From Candidatus Njordarchaeota archaeon (GTDB lineage Archaea; Asgardarchaeota; Njordarchaeia; Njordarchaeales; Njordarchaeaceae): DNA of 8,039 nt. The stretch is from contig JAHQWF010000013.1 of NCBI GenBank assembly GCA_029856055.1, positions 1 through 8,039 of the forward strand, given 5' to 3'. How positions within the stretch are numbered: position 1 is the stretch's first letter; the number at the start of each line of letters is the position of its first letter. The notes beneath the pieces are model-generated. The model saw nothing but the letters and a program-made list of their open reading frames with translations. It was not told where the DNA came from and did no database searches. The translations under genes and the position numbers were made by a program. Of the stretch, positions 1 through 7,027 are shown one piece after another.

Positions 1-54
1 ATAAGTAATTATTCCAGCAAGAATAGCAAAGATTATGGCTGAACCAAAGAGACC
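1..54 (-). other. Membrane segment 2 (start), cut by the window edge
   Basis: Residues about 2009-2026 (GLFGSAIIFAILAGIITY) are again fully hydrophobic and run to the last base of the window. A second membrane pass means the protein does not end in a simple single anchor; more membrane segments or a further extracytoplasmic tail may lie beyond the left edge. Confidence 0.7.
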
Positions 55-3000
55 GTTTCTCAGAGCAGTATAAGGATTCTTAGCTTTCACAAATATCATT
101 GCTATTATTGATGATATAAGGATAATTGATATGTAGCCTAGAAGATATATTTTGACTTCCATTTTCTTCCAGAGATAGATCTCTTTTGAAGCTGTTGAAA
201 ACCCGTATTTCGCCATTATTCTATAGCTCCCTAAATCAATTCTTTTGTCCCTTTTTACAATGGCTTGGTGAAGTATAATTGTTGCTGTACCATTTATGTC
301 CGTATAATCTTTAGCTACAACTTGTCCAGAACAATCATATATAATAATTTCCGCATTTTCAATAGCTTGGAAATCTTGTAAAACATGGACTTTAAGAGTC
401 CATAGAACATGTATTTCTGAGAAATCATCGGCCATAGGAGGCATTTCTAAGATGCAATCAGTTAGATATAGTTTAGAGTTACCGTCAGCATAAGCCACTA
501 AAACATGCGTATCTGTAACATTTGTGATTGATTGACCTACCGACATGACCCTCCAATCGTATATTATTCCACTATAAATGTGTACGCTCCATCCCAACAG
601 TTCATCGTAATAGTGCCATTCATTGAAATCACCACTAGGCAGGCGAACAGTCTCGTTATAATTAAATACAACTTTCGTTAATCCTACATTAACATTGCTC
701 AAACCAATAGTATTTGATTGGAATGGAACTAGAATTCTTAGTTCTGAGTTATAAGCTGTTATGTATGATCCCGCGCCTAGAACGATATATAATACATATG
801 AGTTAGAGATTTCGGTTGCAGAGGCCGCGTCGTTAAGTAAGAATGTGATTTCAGACTTATATAACGTTGCCTTTGTACCGATAAAAGAGACATTAACCAT
901 TATGACATTAGTTGATATCAGCGTTATGTCAGGTTTGAACGCGTTATGACCTTTTATTTCAGCCTCTCTATAATATGTCTCTGATATATTTAATTGAACT
1001 ATGTCAAGGTAGTATCTAAGTGATAAACCGATTCTAGAACCCCTAGAGATAAGCTCAGATCTGTCCATTATATTGATAGCTGAACTAAATGTGTCAGAGA
1101 TCTGTACTTTTGCAAAATGCATTATACTGATACTCGAGACATTTGATTTGGATATAGTTACATTGGCAAAGCCGCTCACTATTAAGGAGTATTTTATAAT
1201 ATCACTATTAATTAAAGTTATATTCCATGTTTCTTTCTTTATTACACCTGTGAAATCGTTCTCTGTTTTGATAGAGTTAAATGATTCTTCTGTCCTAGAA
1301 ACAGTGTAAGTTAATCCAATTCTAGATTCCCTAGCTAGGATATTGGAGTGTTGCCCCGGAATAAGATTCCATATGATTGAGTCTGATATTGCTAAGTCAC
1401 TCCCACCAGCTCTTAGTTTCCCGATGATGGACTTATATACTGCGATTATTGATCTGGAAGACTCTAATTTATTTACTTCGGAATTTTCTAAATTCATGAT
1501 CGAGTTACTTAGTTCTAAGGTATCTATTATTGTAGTATCTCTTATATTTACTGTAGCTAGAAAAGCTGTCAAGTAAATATGAAGAATCTTTGTATTCGTG
1601 ATCTCTAATGTAAAACCAGATTCTAGCTCTAGATTTGTTACGTTTTCAGAAATTTCATTTAAATCTATTTTGTTGTTGAAGATTGATAAGTAAATATAAT
1701 GAATCATTGAATCTGAGATTGTTACCCTAGATTGATCAAATACTTCTGCATAACCATAAATATATGAATTGAAAATAGTTATCTCTGATGTCTCAAAGGC
1801 CCCTATGGATATAATATTAGAATTGATGAGAGTTAATTTCGCTTTACCTAGCGTCAAAACATACCAACCGAGAACACTACAATTAATTATGTTTATTTTT
1901 AGATATTTATCGGAGACATTACCGAAATTACTCAGGTTTGCTTGCTCAAAGATACCCGTGTATAATCTTAATCTGCTCTCTCCCGAATCGAGTATAATTG
2001 ATATCATTCCAATACACTTTTGTAGATCTATTTCTGAGTGATAAACGCCGAGTAATCCAAATGAAGCCTCTGTAATAACTGCTTTTGAGTTAATAATGGC
2101 AGTTATATTCGTTGCCACCACATTGCTCAATGTTATATTCGACTGGTAATAACCCATGAAATTAAGTATTACAGTATTAACTACACTGATATTTGATTGA
2201 ATCCCTTCTAGTAAGAATAATTCTGAGTCCTCTATAGTTACGGTACTATTGAAGAAAACTATAATCCAGCTTATTAAGCTGGATTCTATGCTCAGACTCC
2301 AGCTCACATCACCTATATTAAGATCGCTCTCGCTTATCTCATCGTAATAACCATTACTGTATTTTAATGGACTATCAAGCACCTTATCATAGACCTCTAT
2401 CCAAATACTGCACTTTGAACTCCTTATAATTACGTTAGATGAACCTAATGGTGCAATTAGACCGCCCAGAACACTATCCATTACGATGCTTGCTTCCATT
2501 ACCCCAATTACTTGACTCACTATAGAATCCTTAATCATTAGACTAGACGATCCTAGACCGATTGCAACACCGAGAACTGATTTATATATCTTTGCCACGC
2601 TGTATTGAGCAGTTATAACTTGGGATAGGCTAGATAATTTAACGAATGCGGTTGAGTTATCTGTAAGCCTGAGGAACCCTATATCTGATTCCGTCACTTT
2701 AATTTTAGATTTATAGAACGCGAATAACCAGTAAATGCTAGACCTAGTAATCGTTATGTTTGAGTCATATATGAGAATGTCCCAGCCTAAGATATAGCTA
2801 TCAATTATATTAATTCTCCATCCATTATTAATCGAGAAGAAATTCACTAAACCGATTGGTAAATTGCTTATTGAGTACTCCTGATTTATTATGATTAATT
2901 CTGGCCAGATAATCGAGTCTAAAACACTAACATTGCTAAAGTCGAATAATCTTGTCCCAAAAGTATTTCTGGATCCAACAATACTGATCGTTGAGCTATT

Positions 3001-6000
3001 CTTGGCGTAAATCAAAGCGAATCTACTGTCATTAATTCTTATAATTGATTCGTCCGTAGATACTATGCTTAGTATCCTTGATGCATCAATAGTTATGTTA
3101 GTTTCACCGAAACTATATATGTAATAGCATAAACTATTATTTATTTTGGCATCGGATGAGCAAAATCGAATCTCTACTAAATAGATATCATCCATGGTTA
3201 TCTGGGATTTAACTAATTCTAAGTAATTAACATACGATTCGTTAAGGGTGATCACTCCGTTCAGATTAGCTGTTAAAGCTTTCATGTTAGCAGCGAGAAA
3301 AGTCACGTTCTGGAGCTCTAAGTAGTTTATCTCATCATTATATAAGTATATTGTAGAGTTATAGCCAAAGAGCTTTGAGAATTCAGATTCATTAACTACA
3401 ATAGTACTGTTGTATAAGATTAGATTAATGTAATGTAATGTTACATTTTCAGCATTAATATTAAGATCAATTCCAGTTATATTCTCACTTGTTATCTTGA
3501 AATTTCTAAGTTCTGGTGATAAATCAATTATTTTGCCGTTCCCCTCACTTATCTCTACCTCTATTCCTAAATTAGAATCTATAAATTCGTAAGAGGTATT
3601 ATCTTTAATTACAACTTTATTTATTGTTGAATTAAGGACACTTAACGTTGAGTTCTTTGAGGTCACAGAATATAGTTTTGAGTCCTTTATAGTAGTTTTA
3701 CTATTTGACATATTGAGAATATAGTCAATAATAGAATCGTTAATTAACAAATTATATCCCAAATCATCTAGCGATCCATTGCTATAATAGCCACACACGA
3801 TACTAATTTCCTTATCAAATTTATCCAGGTTAAATATTACAAGTATACTTGAGTTTATTACGTGTACTTCACCATTATTATCAAGAAGATAAAGGTCATT
3901 AATAGATGATCTATTAGCCAGTAGTGATGATCCATTAAATTTAATTGCAATGTCAATTAATACTGATTCATTAGATGTAAAGCTGGAGTTATCTAGAACT
4001 ATAATTTTTCCTGATCCATATATCTGGGAATTCTTTATGATTATTGAACTGTTTTGTTTCAAGTCTATTTCAGCATCTTTCATTAATATTGTTGAATTTA
4101 TTATCTCTATAGATCCTTTTTCTAATGTTATATTTCCACTCAATACTACATATGAATCCCTAATCACGATATTTTTACTAGAATCAAGGTAACTAAGATT
4201 AAGTGAAGTCTTATTGTTGATTAATCTGGTTTTTATATTTAATGTGGGATCTCCTAGTAAAACAAACTCAGCAACTGTCTTCCAATCTATGTAGTAACCT
4301 CCTAGACTAGCCTTTATTGGGTGTGCTTTAATATAACCCGAAATCATCTCAGCCCATGCTTGACCTACGTACGTGTATTTTCCTGATAAAAGGGCTTTAG
4401 CAAACATCCAGTTCATTTCTCCAGCTAAACCACTTGTTACGAGGTCACCGATGTAGCCCCAAGCTAATCTTGTAGCTCCAATATAAGCTATAGCTCCTCC
4501 ATTAGGATTTATTATGAAGGCCTCACCTATGCCATCAACATCAGCGAATCTCCCTGTTAAACACGCCATAGAAAAAATAATTGATGGTCTATATTTATTG
4601 ATCTGTTTCAATGCAAGATCTAATGTATATGCTTCCCCCATACCGATAATCATCCTATCTGTATCCCCATGTCCAGCATAATTTATGTATCCGTATCCAA
4701 AATTTATCCTGTTAATCATGCTTGTCAAGGAAAGATTTCCGGCAGTCTCGAATAATCTTGTAACACTAAAATTACTGGGAATAAATTTCGATATATAGTG
4801 AACAAGATACTCGCCTTCAGGAGCACCCATACCAAAAGTATCCGTTCCAATTAATAATGTAGAGTTAAACCAGTTCGATGTTGGTTCGAATGACATTAGT
4901 TTGCCTAAGTATGCTTCAGCCTCTGTCTCATTGCTTACAGGTATCCTACCGACAATAACATCTGGTAATCCATCTACAGTGTCGTGATCTAAATCACCCC
5001 AAAATCCATCATTGTTGTCGTCCCAATTGTAATCTAGATCCGCGTAATAGAGGTCTGTCTCCACGACAGAACCATCTATACTGTCGTCTGAATCGTAAGC
5101 GCCATCAGGAACCCAGACGCATCTAGGAGGAACTTTTTCTCCGTCTCCAAATATTATTACGTATTCTATCCCATATTCATTTACCATGAATTTAATATAG
5201 TTTCTTATCTTTTCCTGCAAGTCTCTTCCAATGTAACTTGAGTTAATTTTATTAATAGTTACAGCGACAGTGCTTATACCTGATGAATTCTTGAATCTGG
5301 CTAGTTTCAAGGCTTCATGATATAGGTCTTGACTAGTTATTATTACTGCCTTTATCTTCCCATAATTCTGTATATGGATAATTTGTGGCCTAGATCTGTA
5401 TGATATTTTGAGAATAGCTTTCTTTACATAATTCATTTCGTGGCTAGAAATATATTTAATGGGATAGAATTTAATGACGAGGAATGTGTATCTCTCACCA
5501 TCTTGTGGATCTATTCCTCTTAGTAACCTATATTCGAAGTATTTTGTTGGATACGGATAATTTAAGTTATCAATATTAGATAATATCTCCTCTATCGCTT
5601 TGCTCTCATTGTTCCATAGCAATAACGCTTTAGGGCTTGGCATAATCTCTGAATCGATACTAACGGAATCTATTTCAATACTTCCAAGCTCCACTGATAA
5701 ATCCTCGATATAATATGGAAGCTTAATAATTGTGATGTTAATCGGTAGTATGGGTTTCCCCTCAGCGATCTCCAATCTAGTTTCAGGTATTATAGGTATA
5801 GCATATTTACCTATTAGCCGATCATTCATTATTTCTGGCTCACCAAATATTAACTCTAGAGGAATACTGACTCTCTCAGGTTGCGTTTTACTCTTTATAT
5901 CACTTGTCTTAAAGAATCTTAATCCTTCTAAACCAGGCGCAAAATCATTATACATTGATTCTTCTTTCTCTTTCGAAGCTAAGCTATCTATTCCAGAAGC

Positions 6001-6078
6001 ATATTTTATGTTATGCGCGTACATCAATAAAGATGATAATAATATAATAAGAACAATAATACTCATTATTTTTTTCAA
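1..6078 (-). CDS. Giant secreted gingipain-like (C25) cysteine protease with beta-helix stalk and C-terminal membrane segments (3' end outside window)
   Basis: I checked every in-frame triplet from 6078 to 1 and found no stop, giving at least 2026 residues with the C-terminus beyond the left edge. Order: signal peptide (about 1-21), C25-type propeptide (about 22-239), C25 catalytic domain (about 240-618), degenerate beta-helix rungs (about 619-1806), a small beta-rich segment (1807-1886), an Ig-like/carboxypeptidase-regulatory-like domain (about 1887-1970) and two membrane segments (about 1977-1997 and 2009-2026). The catalytic dyad of family C25 is visible as YAGHG (His470) and SMACLTG (Cys506), so the enzyme is probably an active endopeptidase outside the cell. 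The TTG start at 6078 is preferred because GAGGTGA lies six bases before it and it supplies a Lys-Lys signal-peptide n-region; the ATG at 6066 would sit 18 bases from that site. It follows a membrane-protein gene by 16 bases and is probably cotranscribed. Substrate and exact family are unknown; the C25 assignment is strong, the stalk fold is inferred from pattern. Confidence 0.93.
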   Translation of the reverse strand, partial: MKKIMSIIVLIILLSSLLMYAHNIKYASGIDSLASKEKEESMYNDFAPGLEGLRFFKTSDIKSKTQPERVSIPLELIFGEPEIMNDRLIGKYAIPIIPETRLEIAEGKPILPINITIIKLPYYIEDLSVELGSIEIDSVSIDSEIMPSPKALLLWNNESKAIEEILSNIDNLNYPYPTKYFEYRLLRGIDPQDGERYTFLVIKFYPIKYISSHEMNYVKKAILKISYRSRPQIIHIQNYGKIKAVIITSQDLYHEALKLARFKNSSGISTVAVTINKINSSYIGRDLQEKIRNYIKFMVNEYGIEYVIIFGDGEKVPPRCVWVPDGAYDSDDSIDGSVVETDLYYADLDYNWDDNNDGFWGDLDHDTVDGLPDVIVGRIPVSNETEAEAYLGKLMSFEPTSNWFNSTLLIGTDTFGMGAPEGEYLVHYISKFIPSNFSVTRLFETAGNLSLTSMINRINFGYGYINYAGHGDTDRMIIGMGEAYTLDLALKQINKYRPSIIFSMACLTGRFADVDGIGEAFIINPNGGAIAYIGATRLAWGYIGDLVTSGLAGEMNWMFAKALLSGKYTYVGQAWAEMISGYIKAHPIKASLGGYYIDWKTVAEFVLLGDPTLNIKTRLINNKTSLNLSYLDSSKNIVIRDSYVVLSGNITLEKGSIEIINSTILMKDAEIDLKQNSSIIIKNSQIYGSGKIIVLDNSSFTSNESVLIDIAIKFNGSSLLANRSSINDLYLLDNNGEVHVINSSILVIFNLDKFDKEISIVCGYYSNGSLDDLGYNLLINDSIIDYILNMSNSKTTIKDSKLYSVTSKNSTLSVLNSTINKVVIKDNTSYEFIDSNLGIEVEISEGNGKIIDLSPELRNFKITSENITGIDLNINAENVTLHYINLILYNSTIVVNESEFSKLFGYNSTIYLYNDEINYLELQNVTFLAANMKALTANLNGVITLNESYVNYLELVKSQITMDDIYLVEIRFCSSDAKINNSLCYYIYSFGETNITIDASRILSIVSTDESIIRINDSRFALIYAKNSSTISIVGSRNTFGTRLFDFSNVSVLDSIIWPELIIINQEYSISNLPIGLVNFFSINNGWRINIIDSYILGWDILIYDSNITITRSSIYWLFAFYKSKIKVTESDIGFLRLTDNSTAFVKLSSLSQVITAQYSVAKIYKSVLGVAIGLGSSSLMIKDSIVSQVIGVMEASIVMDSVLGGLIAPLGSSNVIIRSSKCSIWIEVYDKVLDSPLKYSNGYYDEISESDLNIGDVSWSLSIESSLISWIIVFFNSTVTIEDSELFLLEGIQSNISVVNTVILNFMGYYQSNITLSNVVATNITAIINSKAVITEASFGLLGVYHSEIDLQKCIGMISIILDSGESRLRLYTGIFEQANLSNFGNVSDKYLKINIINCSVLGWYVLTLGKAKLTLINSNIISIGAFETSEITIFNSYIYGYAEVFDQSRVTISDSMIHYIYLSIFNNKIDLNEISENVTNLELESGFTLEITNTKILHIYLTAFLATVNIRDTTIIDTLELSNSIMNLENSEVNKLESSRSIIAVYKSIIGKLRAGGSDLAISDSIIWNLIPGQHSNILARESRIGLTYTVSRTEESFNSIKTENDFTGVIKKETWNITLINSDIIKYSLIVSGFANVTISKSNVSSISIMHFAKVQISDTFSSAINIMDRSELISRGSRIGLSLRYYLDIVQLNISETYYREAEIKGHNAFKPDITLISTNVIMVNVSFIGTKATLYKSEITFLLNDAASATEISNSYVLYIVLGAGSYITAYNSELRILVPFQSNTIGLSNVNVGLTKVVFNYNETVRLPSGDFNEWHYYDELLGWSVHIYSGIIYDWRVMSVGQSITNVTDTHVLVAYADGNSKLYLTDCILEMPPMADDFSEIHVLWTLKVHVLQDFQAIENAEIIIYDCSGQVVAKDYTDINGTATIILHQAIVKRDKRIDLGSYRIMAKYGFSTASKEIYLWKKMEVKIYLLGYISIILISSIIAMIFVKAKNPYTALRNGLFGSAIIFAILAGIITY
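88..150 (-). other. Membrane segment 1 of the giant protease C-terminus
   Basis: Residues about 1977-1997 form an uncharged stretch of Ile, Leu, Ser and Gly, bounded by WKKMEVK before it and KAKNPYTALRN after it. Given the extracellular Ig-like domain before it, this would be the membrane anchor, with the following basic loop on the cytoplasmic side. Confidence 0.8.
169..420 (-). other. Ig-like / carboxypeptidase-regulatory-like domain
   Basis: Residues about 1887-1970. The run KVHVLQDFQAIENAEIIIYD, then SGQVVAKDYTDINGTATIIL, then GSYRIMAKYGFSTASKEIYL follows the classic order of such beta-sandwiches: a hydrophobic strand, 'xxAxIxIYDxxGxxVAxxxTDxNGxAxIxL', then '[GP]xYxIxAxYG'. These domains are common spacers just outside the membrane in archaeal surface proteins. 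The family match is by eye. Confidence 0.7.
421..660 (-). other. Short beta-rich segment after the stalk, unassigned
   Basis: Residues 1807-1886. The rung pattern stops after about residue 1806 and is replaced by a Trp/Tyr-rich stretch (GDFNEWHYYDELLGWSVHIY) and strands ending near LYLTDCILEMPP. It may cap the beta-helix or link it to the next domain. I do not recognise the family. Confidence 0.45.
661..4224 (-). repeat. Degenerate protein repeats, probable right-handed parallel beta-helix stalk
   Basis: Residues about 619-1806 are built from imperfect units of roughly 16-24 residues with the core x-[IV]-x-[IVL]-x-[ND]-S-x-[IVFL], for example NIVIRDSYV, SIEIINSTI, SIIIKNSQI, VHVINSSIL, SIIRINDSRF, INIIDSYILGW and VTISDSMIH. 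Alternating small/polar and aliphatic positions with Asn or Asp-Ser at the turn are typical of stacked beta-helix coils, and the length allows some 50-60 coils. More than 30 Asn-X-Ser/Thr sequons occur, so heavy N-glycosylation is plausible in an archaeal surface protein. Cysteines are few. On the DNA level this gives many loosely similar plus-strand words around 'gattctgag', which are codon echoes and not a separate DNA repeat. The fold is inferred from pattern only. Confidence 0.8.
2416..2580 (-). repeat. Recent-looking 35-residue internal duplication inside the stalk
   Basis: Residues 1167-1185 (SVLGVAIGLGSSSLMIKDS) and 1202-1221 (SVLGGLIAPLGSSNVIIRSS) align with a one-residue gap, sharing SVLG, LGSS and the following hydrophobic-[KR]-x-S strand. 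The offset of 35 residues equals about two rungs. This is the most similar neighbouring pair I found, and suggests the stalk grew by duplicating pairs of coils. Confidence 0.6.
4225..5361 (-). other. Peptidase C25 (gingipain-like) catalytic domain
   Basis: Residues about 240-618. The order of landmarks is that of gingipain-family peptidases: AVIITSQDLYHEALKLARFK (244-263), the helix LQEKIRNYIKF before YVIIFGDGEKVPPR (306-319), the acidic DLDYNWDDNNDG loop (347-358), LPDVIVGRIPVSNETEA (371-387), LLIGTD (408-413), YGYINYAGHGD with His470, SIIFSMACLTG with Cys506, GGAIAYIGATRLAWG, and the closing LLGDPTL (607-613). The His-to-Cys spacing of 36 residues is close to the 33 I recall for gingipains RgpB and Kgp. 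Asp413 lies 57 residues before His470, much as I recall Asp388 does before His444 in Kgp, so it is a candidate third catalytic residue. All key residues are intact, so activity is likely. Arg or Lys specificity cannot be judged from sequence. Confidence 0.9.
4960..5106 (-). other. Asp-rich probable calcium-binding insertion in the protease domain
   Basis: Residues 325-373 hold 16 Asp and one Glu in 49 positions, including D-L-D-Y-N-W-D-D-N-N-D-G (347-358) and D-G-L-P-D (369-373). Such loops in C25 peptidases and in other secreted enzymes coordinate calcium and stabilise the fold. The metal role here is inferred from composition and from the place in the family fold just before the VGRIP strand. 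Confidence 0.6.
5362..6018 (-). other. C25-type propeptide region
   Basis: Residues about 22-239 sit between the signal peptide and the catalytic domain. Features expected of gingipain-family propeptides are present: a GKPILPINITIIKLP segment (107-121) resembling the G-x-P-x-LP start of the propeptide, and later YPTKYFEYRLLRGID (176-190) followed by FYPIKYISSHEMNYVKKA (204-221), which looks like the strand where these proteins read P-[LI]-[RK]-Y. In known C25 enzymes this domain keeps the protease inactive until it is cut off; that role is carried over from the family. No processing site can be placed with confidence. It is called from residue patterns rather than an alignment. Confidence 0.6.
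6016..6078 (-). other. Signal peptide of the giant protease
   Basis: From the TTG start the protein opens with Met-Lys-Lys-Ile-Met followed by a run of Ile, Val and Leu to about residue 19, then Tyr-Ala-His. This is a classical n-region plus hydrophobic core, with a plausible signal-peptidase site after Ala21. It fits Sec-type export of the large extracellular part. Without the TTG start the two lysines are lost, which is a second reason for that start. The exact cleavage position is a guess. Confidence 0.75.
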
Positions 6079-6084
6079 GAAAAG

Positions 6085-6091
6085 TCACCTC
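6085..6091 (-). promoter_or_regulatory. Ribosome binding site deciding a TTG start
   Basis: The minus strand reads GAGGTGA here, then six bases (CTTTTC), then TTG at 6078-6076. The motif matches the archaeal anti-Shine-Dalgarno target. The TGA within it (6087-6085) is an in-frame stop, so the giant frame cannot begin further upstream. Only TTG 6078 and ATG 6066 remain as candidates, and spacing favours TTG. Confidence 0.8.
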
Positions 6092-6094
6092 TAC

Positions 6095-6967
6095 TCATCC
6101 AAATATATCTGAGAAACTGGGTGGAAGACTCGCTCCGCTTTCCTGTAACTTCTTAAACCCTCTTCTCTCAAAATATAATCCTACAAGAAACAAGATAAAG
6201 CCATAAGTCGTGAATGATTCGAATCCCGGAACCAACACCATCGCGTCCAAAATCCCACTCAATAAGTACAGAATTCCCCCATTCTTTATGTCGCTTAACG
6301 CACTCTCAAAATTTCTTTCACTTGTATAACCACTTCTAATTACAAGTCCACCAGCTTCCCCCTCAGCCTCTTGCAAACCAGTAACCTGCTCAATAAATTG
6401 CGATCTAATTAATCTAACCGTGAAAATGGAATTTAGCCCGAAAAAAATAAATGCTAAGCCAATAGACACTATAGACCATGTGTTAAGAAACATGATCTTA
6501 CTTGCAAAATCAGTATTTAATGAATTAATAAATCTCTGAACTTCATCAAATGATATAATTGGGACCCTCATAGCCAAGTCAATCATTTTGTTTCTCAACT
6601 CATATACATAATAGGACGATAAAAGATCAAATATCCCCGAGACAAGAAAGAATATGCCTCCCAATAAGTACAGTTTGAATTTACTACCACTTCTAGCAAT
6701 CGCATAGAATATTAATGCTGATAAAGCGAATCCGGCGAGAAAACTGATTAAGTAAATTAACATTACATTAGAGTAACTTAATAGATAAGACCTTAAGTGA
6801 CCTAGTTTACCCTCTGTCATGACACTTTCTGACATAGAGTAAGCTATCATGCTAAATGCAATGCTTGTGATCCATAATATTATTATTAGATTCGAGACAA
6901 TATCTCTTTTACCACGCCTGCCGCTTTCTGTTTGCTTATTTATATTGTCTAGAACTAACTCTGTCAC
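6095..6967 (-). CDS. Polytopic membrane protein of unknown function, 290 aa
   Basis: Complete frame with a GTG start at 6967 supported by GGAG seven bases upstream. After a basic N-terminus (about 1-25, with GRRGKR) there are about six hydrophobic segments: roughly 27-46, 68-92, 98-120, 160-183, 229-248 and 254-267. A soluble, Glu-rich loop (about 187-228) separates the fourth from the fifth. A conserved-looking motif occurs twice: GGIFFLVSGIFD at 103-114 and GGILYLLSGILD at 230-241, pointing to an internal duplication. The C-terminus (RRGFKKLQESGASLPPSFSDIFG) is soluble and Pro/Ser-rich. I do not recognise the family; it resembles small archaeal DUF membrane proteins in general character only. 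It ends 16 bases before the giant protease start and may be cotranscribed with it, so a role in export, anchoring or control of that protein is possible but unproven. Confidence 0.9.
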   Translation of the reverse strand: MTELVLDNINKQTESGRRGKRDIVSNLIIILWITSIAFSMIAYSMSESVMTEGKLGHLRSYLLSYSNVMLIYLISFLAGFALSALIFYAIARSGSKFKLYLLGGIFFLVSGIFDLLSSYYVYELRNKMIDLAMRVPIISFDEVQRFINSLNTDFASKIMFLNTWSIVSIGLAFIFFGLNSIFTVRLIRSQFIEQVTGLQEAEGEAGGLVIRSGYTSERNFESALSDIKNGGILYLLSGILDAMVLVPGFESFTTYGFILFLVGLYFERRGFKKLQESGASLPPSFSDIFG

Positions 6968-7027
6968 GTTATATCTCCTTTAAGGATTCAACAAGTACTA
7001 TTGATGAAAATGGATATTAAGTTGTAA
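6968..7027 (-). other. 60-base gap between the two membrane-protein genes
   Basis: The gap holds the Shine-Dalgarno site of the downstream gene and an AT-rich TTAATAT (7020-7014) that could be a weak archaeal TATA box giving a short leader. There is no strong BRE/TATA pair, hairpin or long T tract, so neither a promoter nor a terminator is convincing; read-through from the upstream gene is at least as likely. Confidence 0.3.
6973..6978 (-). promoter_or_regulatory. Ribosome binding site for the 290-aa membrane protein
   Basis: The minus strand reads AAAGGAGATATAAC and then GTG (6967-6965). GGAG is seven bases from the start codon, which fits archaeal Shine-Dalgarno spacing and fixes the GTG as the start. 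Confidence 0.75.

Noticed and set aside
761..2041. Several plus-strand open frames of 62-90 codons opposite the stalk
   Set aside because: They are antisense to an uninterrupted minus-strand frame whose translation shows clear rung repeats; they lack ribosome sites and protein-like composition.
661..4224. Recurring short plus-strand words such as 'gattctgag' and 'gttattgag' suggesting a CRISPR array or satellite
   Set aside because: There are no exact repeats of 20-40 bases with uniform spacers; the words encode the Asp/Asn-Ser rung motif of the stalk in the minus frame.
6067..6076. T-rich tract on the plus strand as a terminator
   Set aside because: On the transcribed (minus) strand it is an A-run encoding the Lys codons of the signal peptide, so it cannot be a T-tract terminator for these genes, and no plus-strand gene ends there.
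1..6078. Autotransporter or polymorphic outer-membrane protein as the identity of the giant gene
   Set aside because: Beta-helix rungs fit, but there is a C25 catalytic domain, helical C-terminal membrane segments instead of a beta-barrel, and archaeal-style gene features.
5732..6112. Plus-strand open frame of 126 codons
   Set aside because: It overlaps the signal peptide and C25 propeptide coding region on the other strand and spans the gene boundary; it is a reading-frame echo of the minus-strand genes.
6989..6994. Short palindrome AGTACT in the gap between membrane genes as an operator
   Set aside because: A six-base palindrome is expected by chance and has no flanking symmetry.
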